A DNA stretch of 64,000 bases from Delphinapterus leucas (GCF_002288925.2 NW_022098031.1:4665994-4729993); one strand, 5' to 3'. Shown: positions 22,909-33,927, counted from the first letter of the stretch. The notes: generated by a model from the sequence alone, not told the origin. Numbers and translations: made by a program.

Positions 22909-23369
22909 AAAAGGCTATGTCCAATTAGCGTGGTCATGGTGAGTGGTTATCCTGTGTTCTAAGGAATGGAGAGAATCAAAATACATGTAGACGTACACAT
23001 TGGAAGCAAAACAAAACACAAAGATATTCACTAAATATCAACAGAGGTCATCTCTGGATAATTGGATCAAGAGTCATTTTTTTCCCCTGTTTTTTTTTTA
23101 GCACTTTCCAAATCCTCTTGCAAGGAGTCTGTATTAGTCTTGCCATCTGGCCCTGTGAGATAAGCAGAATCCTAGAAGACACAGTTTTATCCTTAAGGTA
23201 CTGGATCAAAGTGTCTAGAGTCATCTATTACTTCCTTGTTGCAAGAAGCATGGATTTCTTTCTAGGTCTCTACATGCCTTCCAGGATTCTTAGGTAGATA
23301 GTTTAGAGTTAACTATTGATAGATTTGGAGTTATATCCCTTTGGAGAACTGTAGGAAATAAATAGATAT
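22909..23369. other. Unique or diverged sequence
   Basis: Nothing recognised. The left end may extend the L1 fragment. Confidence 0.4.
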
Positions 23370-23695
23370 TAAGGTCCAAAGACGTAGTATAGGAAAGCCA
23401 GGAAAGGCTTCCTGAGGGAAATGACATTTGATCTGGGTGTCCAGGGAGGAGAGGAATTTGGGAGGTGCCGTGGGAGGAGGGGGATGAAGGACAGGAGGGT
23501 CACTGTGGACCGAGGAGATAGCGCGTGCAAGGCATGGAAAAGAAGGACGTGTTCAAGAGCCAGGAAGAAGCTTGGCATCACTGGGGAAGAATGGAGGGAC
23601 AGGATGCTGGAAGGGAATCGACGCCCCAATGTTTGTGACTTTCGACCCGTGCAGTACATTGTGTTTGTAGATATAGTTGTAACAAATGCCAAGCG
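23370..23695 (-). repeat. L2 LINE fragment, reverse
   Basis: 'aggcttcctgagggaaatgacatttgatctggg' and 'gcgtgcaaggcatgg' read as the reverse complement of the L2 3' region. The 124-codon open frame overlapping it (23421-23795) is therefore not a gene. Confidence 0.6.
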
Positions 23696-23740
23696 TTCTT
23701 TCCATCAGACTATGAAAATGTATAATTCAAGTCCTAAAGT

Positions 23741-23866
23741 TTTTTTTTTTTTTGGTTTTTTTGGCCTCAAGGCATATGGGATCTTAGCTCCCTGACCAGG
23801 GATCGAACCCACGCCCCCTGCATTGGAAGGCAAAGGCTTAACCACTGGACCGCCAGGGAAGTCCCC
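23741..23866 (-). mobile_element. CHR-related SINE, short form
   Basis: Poly(T), 'gggatcttagctccctgaccaggg', and the head end CCGCCAGGGAAGTCCC. A 13-bp duplication TCAAGTCCTAAAG lies at 23727-23739 and 23868-23880. Confidence 0.93.
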
Positions 23867-23880
23867 ATCAAGTCCTAAAG

Positions 23881-24869
23881 TTTTAAATTGTCTTTTAAAA
23901 AATATGTTTTATAGCAATAGCTTAATAACAAAAATAATGGTGCCTACATTAGCATTTATATTGGAAGCCGTGAAGTAATCAGCTGGAATAAAAGCAATCT
24001 TTGTAAAATATTCTGGAACTTAAGTTATTTAAGCTGATCAAAATCCAAGCATGGATATAGCAGTTGTTATGTCAACTACAGAGGACTCTCAAAACCTCTT
24101 CCCCTAGAATTATAGCATAACTTGGTACCGACATCAGCATCCTTGCATGAAATGGCTTTTCAAAGAGATAATGTTACATTCAGGAATATCGATATAGTAT
24201 GGATACCTATTATTATGATAAATAGCGGCAGACACAGTGTCTGTAGCCTGTCATAGAACAGCTCTCTGGTTTGCCAAAAAACCACTTAAAAATGCATAAA
24301 TGCACTCTTCGTGCTAATGGAACAGATCTCTTTAGTGTTTTCCAAAAAGAGGAGAGAAGGGGCACAGAGAGGGCGGCTCTTGTGCCATTTCCCATGGCTT
24401 CCCCGTCAACGTAACCAAATGAGAGAAGGCAGCGTGCTCCCTGGGCAGCACCAAGCTAGGAAGGGAGATTCAGACCACCATCTACTTTTCATTCTTTCTT
24501 CGAAATTACACGATGAAAAGTGGAGGCAATGAGGTGTGCATCCAAACACACCAGCTTGTGATTAACTCTGGGAGTGAATTCAGCAATATAGACAGTGGTT
24601 GTGTGCAGTGGGTTACACAGCCCCCAACCTGACCATGGGCATATGTGAATACCAACGCCACTCCAGACCCTGTGGTGGAACAGGCAGTCTGCTTTCAGAT
24701 TCAGTTCCTGGCAAGAAAGTTGCAGAATGAATCACCTTGGGGCAGATTCCTGACTGCCTAAGAGCTATAAATTGAATGGTACAAGACTTTGTTGCTTTCA
24801 CTGGCCCTGACCTTTGCAGAAACAGCTGAGTAATCAGACAAAAGGCAGTGAAAGAGGAAAGTGGAAGGG
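23881..24869. other. Unique sequence, nothing recognised
   Basis: Open frames at 24213-24532 and 24613-24903 on both strands show no domain. No repeat recognised. Confidence 0.45.
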
Positions 24870-25290
24870 AATCAATATTGCGCATCTGCTGTGTGCCAGG
24901 CATAGGCTAAGCATCTTCACGTGTGTCGTGGAGACAGCATGGTGCTGGTCATGATGTTGGTCAGCACCTACCACGTGCTGGCTGTGTGAACTTGGACAAG
25001 CTCCTTAGCCTCTGTGTACCTCAGTTTCACCTTCTAAGGCTGTGTGGGAGGGAAAAGAGGATCCATGTTCATGGCACATAGTAAGTGCTCTGAAAAAGTA
25101 CATATTTTTTGTTGTCATTACTATCGTTATTATTTTTTTCCCCAAATCAGCATCATTACCCATTTTACAGGTGTAGACACTAAGGCTCAGAGAGTTAAGA
25201 GGCTTATCCAGGGAATATAACCTTGGTACTGTGATACCAACCCAATCTCACACCATAATTCATACCCTCTACCCCTTTAGACCTAACAGC
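24870..25290 (-). repeat. MIR SINE, reverse, split by a forward MIR
   Basis: The left piece, 'ctgctgtgtgccaggcataggctaagc' (24885-24932), and the right piece, 'cccattttacaggtgtagacactaaggctcagagag' (from about 25158), are successive parts of the reverse MIR. The stretch between them reads in the other direction. Confidence 0.65.
24935..25115 (+). repeat. MIR SINE, forward, inside another MIR
   Basis: 'gctggctgtgtgaacttggacaagc', 'cctctgtgtacctcagtttcacc' and 'ggcacatagtaagtgctctgaaaa' are in forward MIR order. It appears inserted in the reverse MIR that flanks it on both sides. Confidence 0.7.
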
Positions 25291-25385
25291 ATTTATCAGT
25301 CTGTTTTGAATAAATGGACTACAGAAATGAGAAGCAGTACGAATGGGCTTGTTTACAAATATCCATGAGCCAAAAGTTGGTGTGA

Positions 25386-25960
25386 TGTATTAGTCCGGGT
25401 TCTCCAGAGAAAAAGAACCAACATGTTTCTCTCTGTCTGTCTGTCTATCTATTAAGATTTTAAGAAATTGGTTCATGCAATTGTGGCGGCTGGCAAGCCT
25501 GAGATCTTCAGAGTAGGCTGGCAGGCTAGGGACCCCGGGCAGGGTTGATGTTGGAGTCATGAGTCCGAAGACAGTCTGGAGGCAGAATTCCTTCTTCCTC
25601 TGGAAACCACAGTCATTATCTCTTAAGGCCTTCAACTGATTGGATAAGGCCCACCCACACTATGGAGGGTGATCTGCTTTACTCAGTGTTTACTGATTTA
25701 AATGGTAGTCTCATGTGAAAAATGCCTTCACATCGAAATCTAAACTGCTGTTTCAGGAATTCCCTGGTGGTCCAGTGGTTAAAACTCCACGCTTCTACTG
25801 CAGGGGGTGTGGGTTCAATCCCTGGTCGGGGAACTAAGATCCTGTAAATTGCATGGCGCAGCCAATTAAAACAATAAATAAATTTAAAATAAACTGGTGT
25901 TTAACCAAATATCTGAGTACTGTGGCCTAGCCATGTTGACACATAAAATTAACTGTCACA
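25386..25960 (-). repeat. Old interspersed repeat, family not named, split by a SINE
   Basis: 'tattagtccgggttctccagagaaa' at the start, then 'caactgattggataaggcccaccc', and after the SINE 'gttgacacataaaattaactgtcacag' at the end. I recall this text order as a dispersed mammalian repeat but cannot name it. A CTGT/CTAT simple patch lies at 25432-25451. Confidence 0.6.
25756..25889 (+). mobile_element. CHR-related SINE, short form
   Basis: GGAATTCCCTGGTGGTCCAG head, 'ccctggtcggggaactaag', then AAATAAATTTAAAAT tail. An imperfect 12-bp duplication (AAACTGCTGTTT and AAACTGGTGTTT) lies at about 25742-25753 and 25890-25901. Confidence 0.9.
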
Positions 25961-26062
25961 GATGGGGAACAGGGATCTGTGGCAAATATGAACCCAGAAC
26001 CAGAATGTTTGAACTGAAGCACTGTCCCAAATTGACTTCAGCCATCAGCCTGCTTAGGTTTT

Positions 26063-26253
26063 TTGTTTTTTTTTTTTGTGGTACATGGGCCTCTCCCGTT
26101 GTGGAGCACAGGCTCCAGACGCGCAGGCTCAGCGGCCATGGCTCACGGGCCCAGCCACTCCGCGGCATGTGGGATCCTCCCAGACCGGGGCACGAACCCA
26201 TGTCCCCTGCATCGGCAGGCAGACTCTCAACCACTGCGCCACCAGGGAAGCCC
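26063..26253 (-). mobile_element. CHR-type SINE, GC-rich 200-bp form
   Basis: Poly(T) then GTGGTACATGGGCCTCTCCC, with the head end ACCAGGGAAGCCC. A 13-bp perfect duplication CTGCTTAGGTTTT lies at 26050-26062 and 26255-26267. Confidence 0.95.
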
Positions 26254-26299
26254 TCTGCTTAGGTTTTGATTTCTTAAAACCCACATACCTCGTTGGCCT

Positions 26300-26482
26300 T
26301 TTTTTTTTTTTTTTTTTGGTTGCACTGGGTCTTAGTGGTGGCATGCAGGCTCCTTAGTTGTGGCATGCAAACTCTTAGTTGCAGCATGCATGTGGGATCT
26401 AGTTTCCTGATCAGGGATCGAACCCGGGCCCCCTGCATTGGGAGTGCAGAGTCTTATCCACTGAGCCACCAGGGACGTCCCC
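26300..26482 (-). mobile_element. CHR-related SINE, intermediate form
   Basis: Poly(T), 'ggttgcactgggtcttag', repeated 'ttagttgtggcatgc' units, and the head end CACCAGGGACGTCCCC. It lies only about 46 bp beyond the SINE at 26063-26253 in the same orientation. Confidence 0.9.
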
Positions 26483-27639
26483 CTCTTAGGCATTTTGACT
26501 AGTGAGATGAACTAAGATTATTAAAAAACAAAACAATACCATAGTGGGAAATGTAGCCTGTGAGTTTTTAACAGCAAAGATAAAAACAAAGCTTCAGGAA
26601 GTGAGGTCCTTTTGCCCAAGAGAATAGTTTACCTAATCCAAGCTTGAGGGTGAGCTATTATTAAAAAAAAAAGAAGAAAAAGGAAAAGCTTTGTATGTCT
26701 CCCTTCTGTTCTCTGTTGCTAAGCTGTGGAGCTTATTCATATAGCAAGAACAGAGTTATTTTAAACAATTGTTGGGATCTTTTTTAGGAAGGTGGAGATC
26801 AGTTTATTTCCTAGGCAGAATTGGAAAATACTTTTATTATAATAATTCAAAAACAGCAGGTTCTTCAAGTGCCACCTATACTAGAATAAATTTGCTGCCT
26901 TTCACCTGTGAAAATGATTCTTTAGATCCTCAAGCGACAAGGTAGTGCCTTCCTTCTCAGGCTCCTCTTGTGGCTTCACGGTGTTGGAAAACAGAGGGCT
27001 TTGTCCAGATTGGCCCTTGTGTTTGGGAGAAAGCTGTGCAGGACTGAGGAAATGGCCAAGGAATCCAGCTGAGATAACTGGCTGTGACAAAGCCTGCTGG
27101 TTGGTCCTATTTCTTCTCAGTAACAGGACCCCAGTTTTATTTGGGGTAGCAACATGCCCAGATAGTGAACAGCATTTCCTAGTCAAAGGATGCCCCCCCC
27201 TTTTGTCAATTTCCCCTTGCTCCTGGAATGTAGATGAAAGGATTGGCATCCTAGCAGTCATGTTGTGTTAGGAGGTAACCTTGAGGTTAGTAGCCACATG
27301 CAGTGGAATGTCTTTATCAAGCCACAATACTTGCTGTGGATTTCCTACCTCCAAATTCTTTTATGTCAGAGAAGAGAACCTTGTGTTTTTAAACTGTGGG
27401 AGTGAGATCTTTGCTTGTTGCAGCACAATTTAGCCCTTACTAAATCACTAGCCCAGGCAGTGATCAAAGCACTCAGCTTCCTTAACACGCTTCATCGGAG
27501 GATAATAGACCACAGACTCAATATAATTTTTAAATCCATTGTGATTTGATAGATGGGACAATTTAAATAACCTAAAGACAGAAAGTTAGTTCTTGGTCCT
27601 TACTGCCTTTAGCCATAAAATAAGAAGCTGTTAGACTGG
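26483..27639. other. Unique sequence, nothing recognised
   Basis: Two overlapping open frames on opposite strands (about 26902-27271) were read and have no domain. No repeat recognised. Confidence 0.45.
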
Positions 27640-27795
27640 AAAAGTACTTTAAAAGTTCTTAATCTAACTTTCTGCCCCACCATCTATTTCACAGATGAGG
27701 AAACAGAGGCCCAAAGTTTAATTCAGCAAAGATACTCAATAACTGGGCCAGAATCTGAACACAAATCTCCCAACACCAGTCCATTACCCCATGAT
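27640..27795 (-). repeat. MIR SINE
   Basis: 'tttcacagatgaggaaacagaggcccaaag' and 'ctgggccagaatctgaac' match the reverse MIR core and 5' half. Confidence 0.75.
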
Positions 27796-28875
27796 TATTT
27801 CCAATTCTTGATCTACAAATGGAGAAGTAATCTGACATAATCTGAATGTCTTACACAGTCATGAAAGAAACTAGAAACCATTGCACATATTAGAGTCATG
27901 TTCATCTGAACATCAGTTTGCCTACCTCGTAGCATAGCTATGCCAGATCTACCGATAGAATCACCTGAGCTCATACCACAGCGCTCATTCCACATCTGAG
28001 CATCATGGAACAGTTCTTACCCAGTGATCAAAGCCTTCTGATGCTCCACTTTTGGCTTTTAGTGCCAATTCCTGTTAGCTGGAGGCAAATGATCTACAGG
28101 CCCAGGAAAGAAAGGGGCCCATTTGGCCACTATTCATCCTTGTCAGATTTGAAGCTGTTCTGCTCAGGCATTTTAATTAGGCCGTGGGGGAGCTGCCACA
28201 TTTAGAAGCAGCTTCTAAATGGGAAGCAGTGAATTTCAGGACCAGCTGAAATTCTTGGTGCTTGTGTTGTTTACCACTTAAAAGACAGCCCCAGCGAACT
28301 CTTCTCCAGTACTCCTTTCGTATGTACTCCAGGCTTTATAAGATTCAGAACAGTCAAATGATTCCTCAAGGCTCATTCCTTAGTTCTTACTGCACTTCGG
28401 ACTGCATGGTTTGCAGACGGAATGCAGGTCCTTTGATCATGGTTTAATTAACTCAAGCTATGTACCATACAAATAGTGACTGTTTTGATTATTACCTTTA
28501 GTTTTTCCAAAAGTGTTGAGACAATTCACTTTAGTGGAGCCTTTACAATCCGTGAATAGTAAATTTTTTTCTACAGTCAAAGCAATAAACCAGTAATCAT
28601 AGCAATGTTCTATATTAGTTATCTGCTTACTTACAAAAAGCTGAGCAGTTGTTGAGCATCATTGTCTCTATTTTACAATGACGAGACTGCAACAGAGATT
28701 CAGTCACCCAGCTCCTGAAAAACAGAATCCAAATCACATCACTGCAATTGTTCAAATGAGAAATAACACTTTTCATCTTTTGATCTGCATCAACCATTTT
28801 GGCAATATTTATCGTGCCGTGTGAGTGAGCATCTATCGAAAAGAAGTTGCCCAGCTTAGGTGGAGAAGTGGAAGA
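27796..28875. other. Mostly unique sequence
   Basis: A weak MIR-like segment may lie near 28660-28715 ('attttacaatgacgagactgcaacagag'). Nothing else recognised. Confidence 0.4.
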
Positions 28876-29020
28876 TGGCATGTGGTAGAACGAACACTGG
28901 ACTAGAAATTGAGACTTGAATTCTGCCCTCAGCTCTGCACGTGACAGCCACTGTGACCCTGAGCAGGTTACCCCACATCCCTGGGCCTACAGCTCCTCAC
29001 CTACAAAATGAAGACTTAGC
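28876..29020 (+). repeat. MIR SINE
   Basis: 'gtggtagaacgaacactggactag', 'gcccctcagctctgc'-like text and 'gtgaccctgagcaggttacccc' follow the forward MIR order. Confidence 0.7.
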
Positions 29021-29237
29021 TTCAGAAATCTTTCATCAGAAGAAATATGTTGCAAAATCCCAATGTACAAAGCAGATACCAGCAGAGCGCTCTGATGGAG
29101 GAGGGGCTGAGGGGCCAGGTGCCTAAGGCCTTGGTCATGCTCCTCCCACGGGGATCAATAGCTCACAAGGATCCCTTTCTAAGCCTAGGGCATTGGTCCA
29201 TGGAGCTGTAAATTCCCTTCAAAGGCTCTGTTTTTAC

Positions 29238-29450
29238 TTTTTTTTTTTTTTTTTTTTTTTTGCGGAACGCGGGCCTCTCACTGTTATGGCCTCTCCTTGC
29301 AGAGCACAGGCTCCGGACGTGCAGGCTCAGCGGCCATGGCTCACAGGCCAAGCCGCTCCGCGGCATGTGGGATCTTCCCAGACCGGGGCACAAACCTGTG
29401 TCCCCTGCATCAGCAGGCGGACTCTCAACCACTGTGCCACCAGGGAAGCC
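29238..29450 (-). mobile_element. CHR-type SINE, GC-rich 200-bp form
   Basis: Poly(T) then TGCGGAACGCGGGCCTCTC, with the head end ACCAGGGAAGCC. The duplication CTGTTTTTAC lies at 29228-29237 and 29451-29460. It sits at the poly(T) border of the L1 that follows. Confidence 0.93.
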
Positions 29451-29460
29451 CTGTTTTTAC

Positions 29461-29741
29461 GTTTTAAAAATTTTAATTTATTTATTTAATTGAAGTATGG
29501 TTAAGTTACAATGTCATGTTAGTTTCAGGTATGTAGCATAGTGATTCAGTTACACATACATACATATATATGTGTGTATATATGTCCACACACACATATT
29601 CTTTTTCAGATTCTTTTCCCTTATAGGTTATTACAAAATATTCAGTATAGTTCCCTGTGCTATACAGTAGGTCCTTGTTGGTTATCTGTTTTATATACAT
29701 GTAATAGTAGTGTGTATATGTTAATCCCAACCACCTAATTT
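29461..29741 (-). mobile_element. 5'-truncated L1, reverse
   Basis: 'tgaagtatggttaagttacaatg', 'gttccctgtgctatacagtagg' and 'gtatatgttaatcccaa' are the reverse complement of a cetartiodactyl L1 3' UTR. Both ends show a CAAAGGCTCTG-like duplication (29220-29237 and 29742-29758, imperfect), so the upstream SINE lies inside the L1 insertion unit. Contains AT/AC simple patches at 29560-29600. Confidence 0.85.
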
Positions 29742-29759
29742 CAAGGCTCTGATTTTACA

Positions 29760-30284
29760 TTTATTCCCTCTCTCCCAGGCTTTTCCAAAACTGAGGTATA
29801 TGGAAAATTCAGGCAACACTCTGTTATTTGCCCATCACTTAAACTTTGCTTTGCCTTAGAAGACACCAAGCAAAGCTGAACCTTATTGCATTTCAGAAAG
29901 GGAAACATTTCTTCTGTGCCCATAGGGGGCCTTTATGAAGCAGGCCATTTGAGAAAGTTGGGAATATTTTCTAAAAACCACAATCCGTGAAACTTGTTCA
30001 TGGGTGAGGAGAAGGGGATGGGGAGGGAGAAAAGATCTTAGTATGACCTGATTCTCCCCCATTATAAACAAGGAAACTAAAGAACAGGGCCAAGTTGCAC
30101 TGATGTCCAGACTAATTAGAACTGCCACCCGCCTCAGACTGAAGGATTCTCAGACATTATCACATGCAGCATGAGCTTGCTTTGTGACAGTTACCTAGAG
30201 ATTTTTTCTCTTATCCAAGGACGGGGTCTCAGCTAAATGCCCTTTCAGTCACCAAGTATGCCTATTCACAAAATCATGCACATA
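29760..30284. other. Unique sequence, nothing recognised
   Basis: Open frames at 29741-30128 on the minus strand show no domain. No repeat recognised. Confidence 0.45.
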
Positions 30285-30604
30285 TATACGTATTTTTTTT
30301 ACTGAGGTAACTGGTTCATAACATTATATCAGTTTCACGTGTACAATGTTATGTTACACTTCTGTATACCCTACAGTGTGCTTGCCACCAAAACTTTAGG
30401 TTCCATTCCTCAGCATACAGGTAATCCCTTTACTCTTTTCAGCCTCCCTTCCAGTCCTCCCTCTCTGGTAGCCACTACTCTGTTCTCTGTATCTGCTTGT
30501 TTTTGTTTGATTTGGTTTGGGCATTGAGAGTATTATGCCAAGGGAAATAAGCCAGACAGAGAGACAAACACTGTATGATCTCACTCATATATGGAATTAA
30601 AAAA
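30285..30604. mobile_element. L1 fragment with internal inversion
   Basis: The left part (about 30285-30515) reads as a reversed L1 3' UTR ('tgaggtaactggttcataacatt', 'cctctctggtagccactactctg'). The right part (about 30525-30604) reads forward as sequence just upstream in L1 ('aaataagccagacagagagac', 'gtatgatctcactcatata'). This order fits an inverted 5' segment of a reverse-oriented L1. Confidence 0.65.
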
Positions 30605-30614
30605 CGGATAAACA

Positions 30615-30832
30615 GGGCTTGCCTGGTGGCGCAGTGGTTGAGAGTCCGCCTGCCAATGCAGGGGACACAGGTTCGTGCCCCGGTCTGGGAGGATCCCACA
30701 TGCCGCGGAGCGGCTGGGCCTGTGAGCCATGGCCACTGAGCCTGCGTGTTCAGAGCCTGTGCTCCGCAATGGGAGAGGCCACAACAGTGAGAGGTCCGCG
30801 TACCGCAAAAAAAAAAAACAAAAAAAAAAACC
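30615..30832 (+). mobile_element. CHR-type SINE, GC-rich 200-bp form
   Basis: From GGGCTTGCCTGGTGGCGCAG to an A tail broken by C. The duplication CGGATAAACA lies at 30605-30614 and 30833-30842. Confidence 0.94.
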
Positions 30833-30842
30833 CGGATAAACA

Positions 30843-31286
30843 AGATAAATGAGTGATTTTTTTTTTTGCCCGGGGATGCCACATCTATTTGCTCTCATGA
30901 GAAAACAGAACGTCCTTCTGTGTCTGTCACCTTTTAGCCCACAGTGGCATCATGGAAGGTCAGAGGCTCACTTGACTACCTTGAGAAGCCTATGCTGACA
31001 GAGCACGGGCGGTCTTTCCTGAGCACCCACCCATCCATACTCACCATACTTCTGTCCGCCTGCAGCTGCTCTGCATAGCAGCTAGTTCTGTGGGTAATCT
31101 AAAAACTAAAATGGTGAAAGAAAAGTAGGGATTTGTGTTGCTGAATGAGGTTTTGGGCATTTGCCTGACTCGCATTTCTGTCATAATTGGACCTGAGGAC
31201 AAAAGCTAAAATAAACTCCAGCCATTAAACCATGGCAGATGCCTTATCTATTTTTTAAATGTTAGGCTTTTCACAAACTAAGCCCT
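30843..31286. other. Unique sequence, nothing recognised
   Basis: A T run at 30858-30867. No repeat or gene recognised. Confidence 0.45.
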
Positions 31287-31822
31287 TGTGGTAGATTGCA
31301 AAAATGGCCATCATTTTTCCCCATCCCTCGAGGCATACCCTTTCGATGTGAATTTGAAGTTCCTCTCAAGTGGTGGTGTCTGTTTTACCACACCCTGAGT
31401 CTCGGCCGGGACATACGACTTGGACAATGAGATTGGCAAATACGAAGCAGGCAGAGACTTGCACGTTAGGCCTTGTTATCTTTTACTGTGGTTGGAACCC
31501 TGAGGTCACCATGTCAACGAGTCCAAGCTGACCTGCTAAAAGGTGAGAGGGGCACAAGGAACAGATTCGAGGTACCCTAGCAGCCAGGCCCCAGTCACTA
31601 CTTGCCAATAGCCAGACATATGAGTGAGGCCATCCTAGACCAGCCAGCCTCCAGTCCCACCTGATCACAGACAATATAAGCCCAGCAAAGAAAAGCAAAG
31701 GCAACCTAGAGAAGAACTGCCTGTTCAGTCCGCAAAATTATGAGCTAAATAAGTGCTTGTTTTTTCAAGCAGGTAAGTTATGGGTAATTTGTTATTCAGC
31801 AAGAGCTAAGTGATATAGCATT
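31287..31822 (+). mobile_element. MaLR-type solo LTR (MLT1-like)
   Basis: 'ccagacatatgagtgaggccatcctagacc', 'attatgagctaaataagtgcttg' and a 'tggtagattgcaaaaatggcc' start fit the order of MLT1 LTRs as I recall them. No internal coding region is attached. Confidence 0.7.
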
Positions 31823-32384
31823 TAAGAAATAATTGCTAATTCAGATGTCTAATAACAGTATGAGAATGCAAAGATAACGTATGTTTAGAACAAGGTAAAG
31901 AGAAAATTGCTAAGTTGAATAGGAACTGCCAGACCTAAGACATGGATAGGCTGATTTTTCTCCCTGAATTTTTTTTTAATTGTTTTTTAAATAAAAAAGC
32001 AGTGGAAACAAATTTGTATTCCCAACTTTTGATTCCCCTTCCACTCTCATCTACTCTGTGAATCTGCTGAGTTCATGTTGAGCCTCTTTCAAAAAGATAC
32101 TGACCCATCCCTCCCACCTCCCATTCCCGCCCTGCCCCATGCCAGTGTGGAGGAGACTAACACATTCTTGTTCAGAAAGAATCCAGGGCTCCTTGGATGC
32201 CATAGGAAGGACAGAGCATTATTGCTGACACAGAAAATAGCATCAGTGGCCTCTGCGTCGATGTGTAGCTGGAGAGAAGCCTCTTTTGGAAAGGGAGGTG
32301 GGGGTTCTACAGCCACCGATAGAAGCTGGAGAAAGCTGTGGGCAGCTGCAGGAAGCACTCAGGGCAGTGGGAGTGTGGGCATTT
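31823..32384. other. Unique sequence, nothing recognised
   Basis: An open frame starting at 32075 enters the downstream SINE and is not a gene. No exon-like or repeat sequence recognised otherwise. Confidence 0.45.
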
Positions 32385-32403
32385 CAGACATGCTCCTATT
32401 TTT

Positions 32404-32608
32404 TTTTTTTTTTTTGCAGTACGCGGGCCTCTCACTGTTGTGGCCTCTCACTGTTGTGGCCTCCAGGCTCCGGATGCGCAGGCTCAGCAGCCATGGCCCA
32501 CGGGCCCAGCCGCTCCGCGGCATGTGGGATCCTCCCGGACCGGGGCACGAACCCGCGTCCCCTGCATTGGCAGGCGGACCCTCAACCACTGCGCCACCAG
32601 GGAAGCCC
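32404..32608 (-). mobile_element. CHR-type SINE, GC-rich form with a 16-bp tandem duplication
   Basis: Poly(T) then GCAGTACGCGGGCCTCTC and the head end ACCAGGGAAGCCC. A 19-bp perfect duplication CAGACATGCTCCTATTTTT lies at 32385-32403 and 32609-32627. The unit CTCTCACTGTTGTGGC occurs twice in a row (32429-32444, 32445-32460), where other copies have one. Confidence 0.95.
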
Positions 32609-32627
32609 CAGACATGCTCCTATTTTT

Positions 32628-33040
32628 AATGCTGGCTAAGCGATATCTATATTTTAGTCTGTTCAAATAGTACACCTTCTCAGGAAATGGTGATGATACA
32701 AACATAGGTATAGCATTTGCCTCCCAAATTGCAAGCTTCCTAAAGATTTAACTTTTCCAGCAGCCTGTCTGCTGATACCTTATCGTCCTTAACCAGGCAA
32801 ACTATGATATGAGTTATGCTGATATTAAAATATTTTACTTATTTGAAAAGATTTCCAAAATGAAGCTTATAAAATAGATTGATATTTTTATACATCTTAG
32901 TAACTCAGAACTATGGTTTTTTTAAGAAAAAAATTTGTCTTTCTCCCCAAATTTGACTTCAGTGTTCAATGTCCCTCTAGTTGTACCAGTGGGTCCCCAA
33001 ATCTTTGATCATCAGAGTTCCTAAAGTCTTTTCAAAAATC
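32628..33040. other. Unique AT-rich sequence
   Basis: Nothing recognised. Confidence 0.4.
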
Positions 33041-33050
33041 GAAAGACCTT

Positions 33051-33175
33051 GGGGAATTTCCTGGCAGTCCAGTGGTTAGGACTCAGTGCTTTCACTGCCA
33101 GGGCCCGGGCTCAATCCCCGGTGGGGGATCTTAAGATCCTGAAAGCTATGCAGTGCAGCCAAAAAAAAAAATAAA
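33051..33175 (+). mobile_element. CHR-related SINE, short form
   Basis: GGGGAATTTCCTGGCAGTCC head, 'ggtgggggatcttaagatcctg' and 'gcagtgcagcc' before an A tail. A short duplication GAAAGACNTTG lies at 33041-33051 and 33176-33186. Confidence 0.9.
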
Positions 33176-33186
33176 GAAAGACATTG

Positions 33187-33486
33187 AAGAGAATGAGAAA
33201 ATGAGACTATGAGAGAACGCAACTAATGGATTCAATCATTTGACTTTCTATAGTCATAATAAAGAGATTCGTCTCAAAATAACATTTTTTTTTTTACAAC
33301 CCTACATTTGTGCCTACTCATTGTTAGCAACTGGACTATTTCTGAAGCAAAAATACCACTGTCTCGGCTGAAAAATAAAAGTCAGTATCTGTTGCAGAAT
33401 GAGTTTTTTTGGAGCAAATGCTTTTTTGTATCTACTTGTACCAGACACAAACATTTGAGCTTACACATGTAGATCAATTCTTAATT
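33187..33486. other. Unique sequence, nothing recognised
   Basis: AT-rich, with a T run near 33285-33295. Confidence 0.4.
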
Positions 33487-33497
33487 GTAAATCTAAC

Positions 33498-33916
33498 TTC
33501 TTTCTTTTAAATTGATTTACAATGTCATGTTAGTTTCAGGTGTACAGCACAGTAATTCAGTTATATATATACAGATTCTTTTCCCTTATAGGTTATTATA
33601 AAATATTGAATATAGTTCCCTGTGCTATACAGTAGGTCTTTGTTGGTTATCTGTTTTATATATAGTAATGTGTATATGTTAATCCCAAACTCCTAATTTA
33701 TCCCTCACCTCCCTTGCCCCTTTGGTAACCATAAGTTTGTCTTCTATGTCTATGAGTCTCTTTCTGTTTTGTAAATAAGTAAGTTCATTTGTGTCATACT
33801 TTAGAGTCCACATATAAGTGATATCATGTGATATTTGTCTTTCTCTGCCTGACTTACTTCACTTAGTATGATAATCTCTAGGTCCATCCATGTTGCTGCA
33901 AATGGCATTATTTCAT
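33498..33916 (-). mobile_element. 5'-truncated L1, reverse
   Basis: 'ttacaatgtcatgttagtttcagg', 'atagttccctgtgctatacag', and further in 'ttactccacttagtatgataatctc'-like text to 'tccatgttgctgcaaatggc'. This is the reversed 3' UTR and the end of the L1 body. The duplication GTAAATCTAAC lies at 33487-33497 and 33917-33927. Confidence 0.88.
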
Positions 33917-33927
33917 GTAAATCTAAC

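Noticed and set aside
30475..30898. Open frames of 60 to 135 codons with repeated peptides such as [18 protein letters not shown] at many places
   Set aside because: These are readings through the GC-rich CHR SINE, which is open in several frames on both strands. The same peptides recur at 26.1, 29.3, 37.5, 42.1, 45.5, 52.2, 53.3 and 57.6 kb.
32075..32629. A 184-codon forward frame
   Set aside because: Its C-terminal half is translated SINE sequence and its N-terminal half has no recognisable features.
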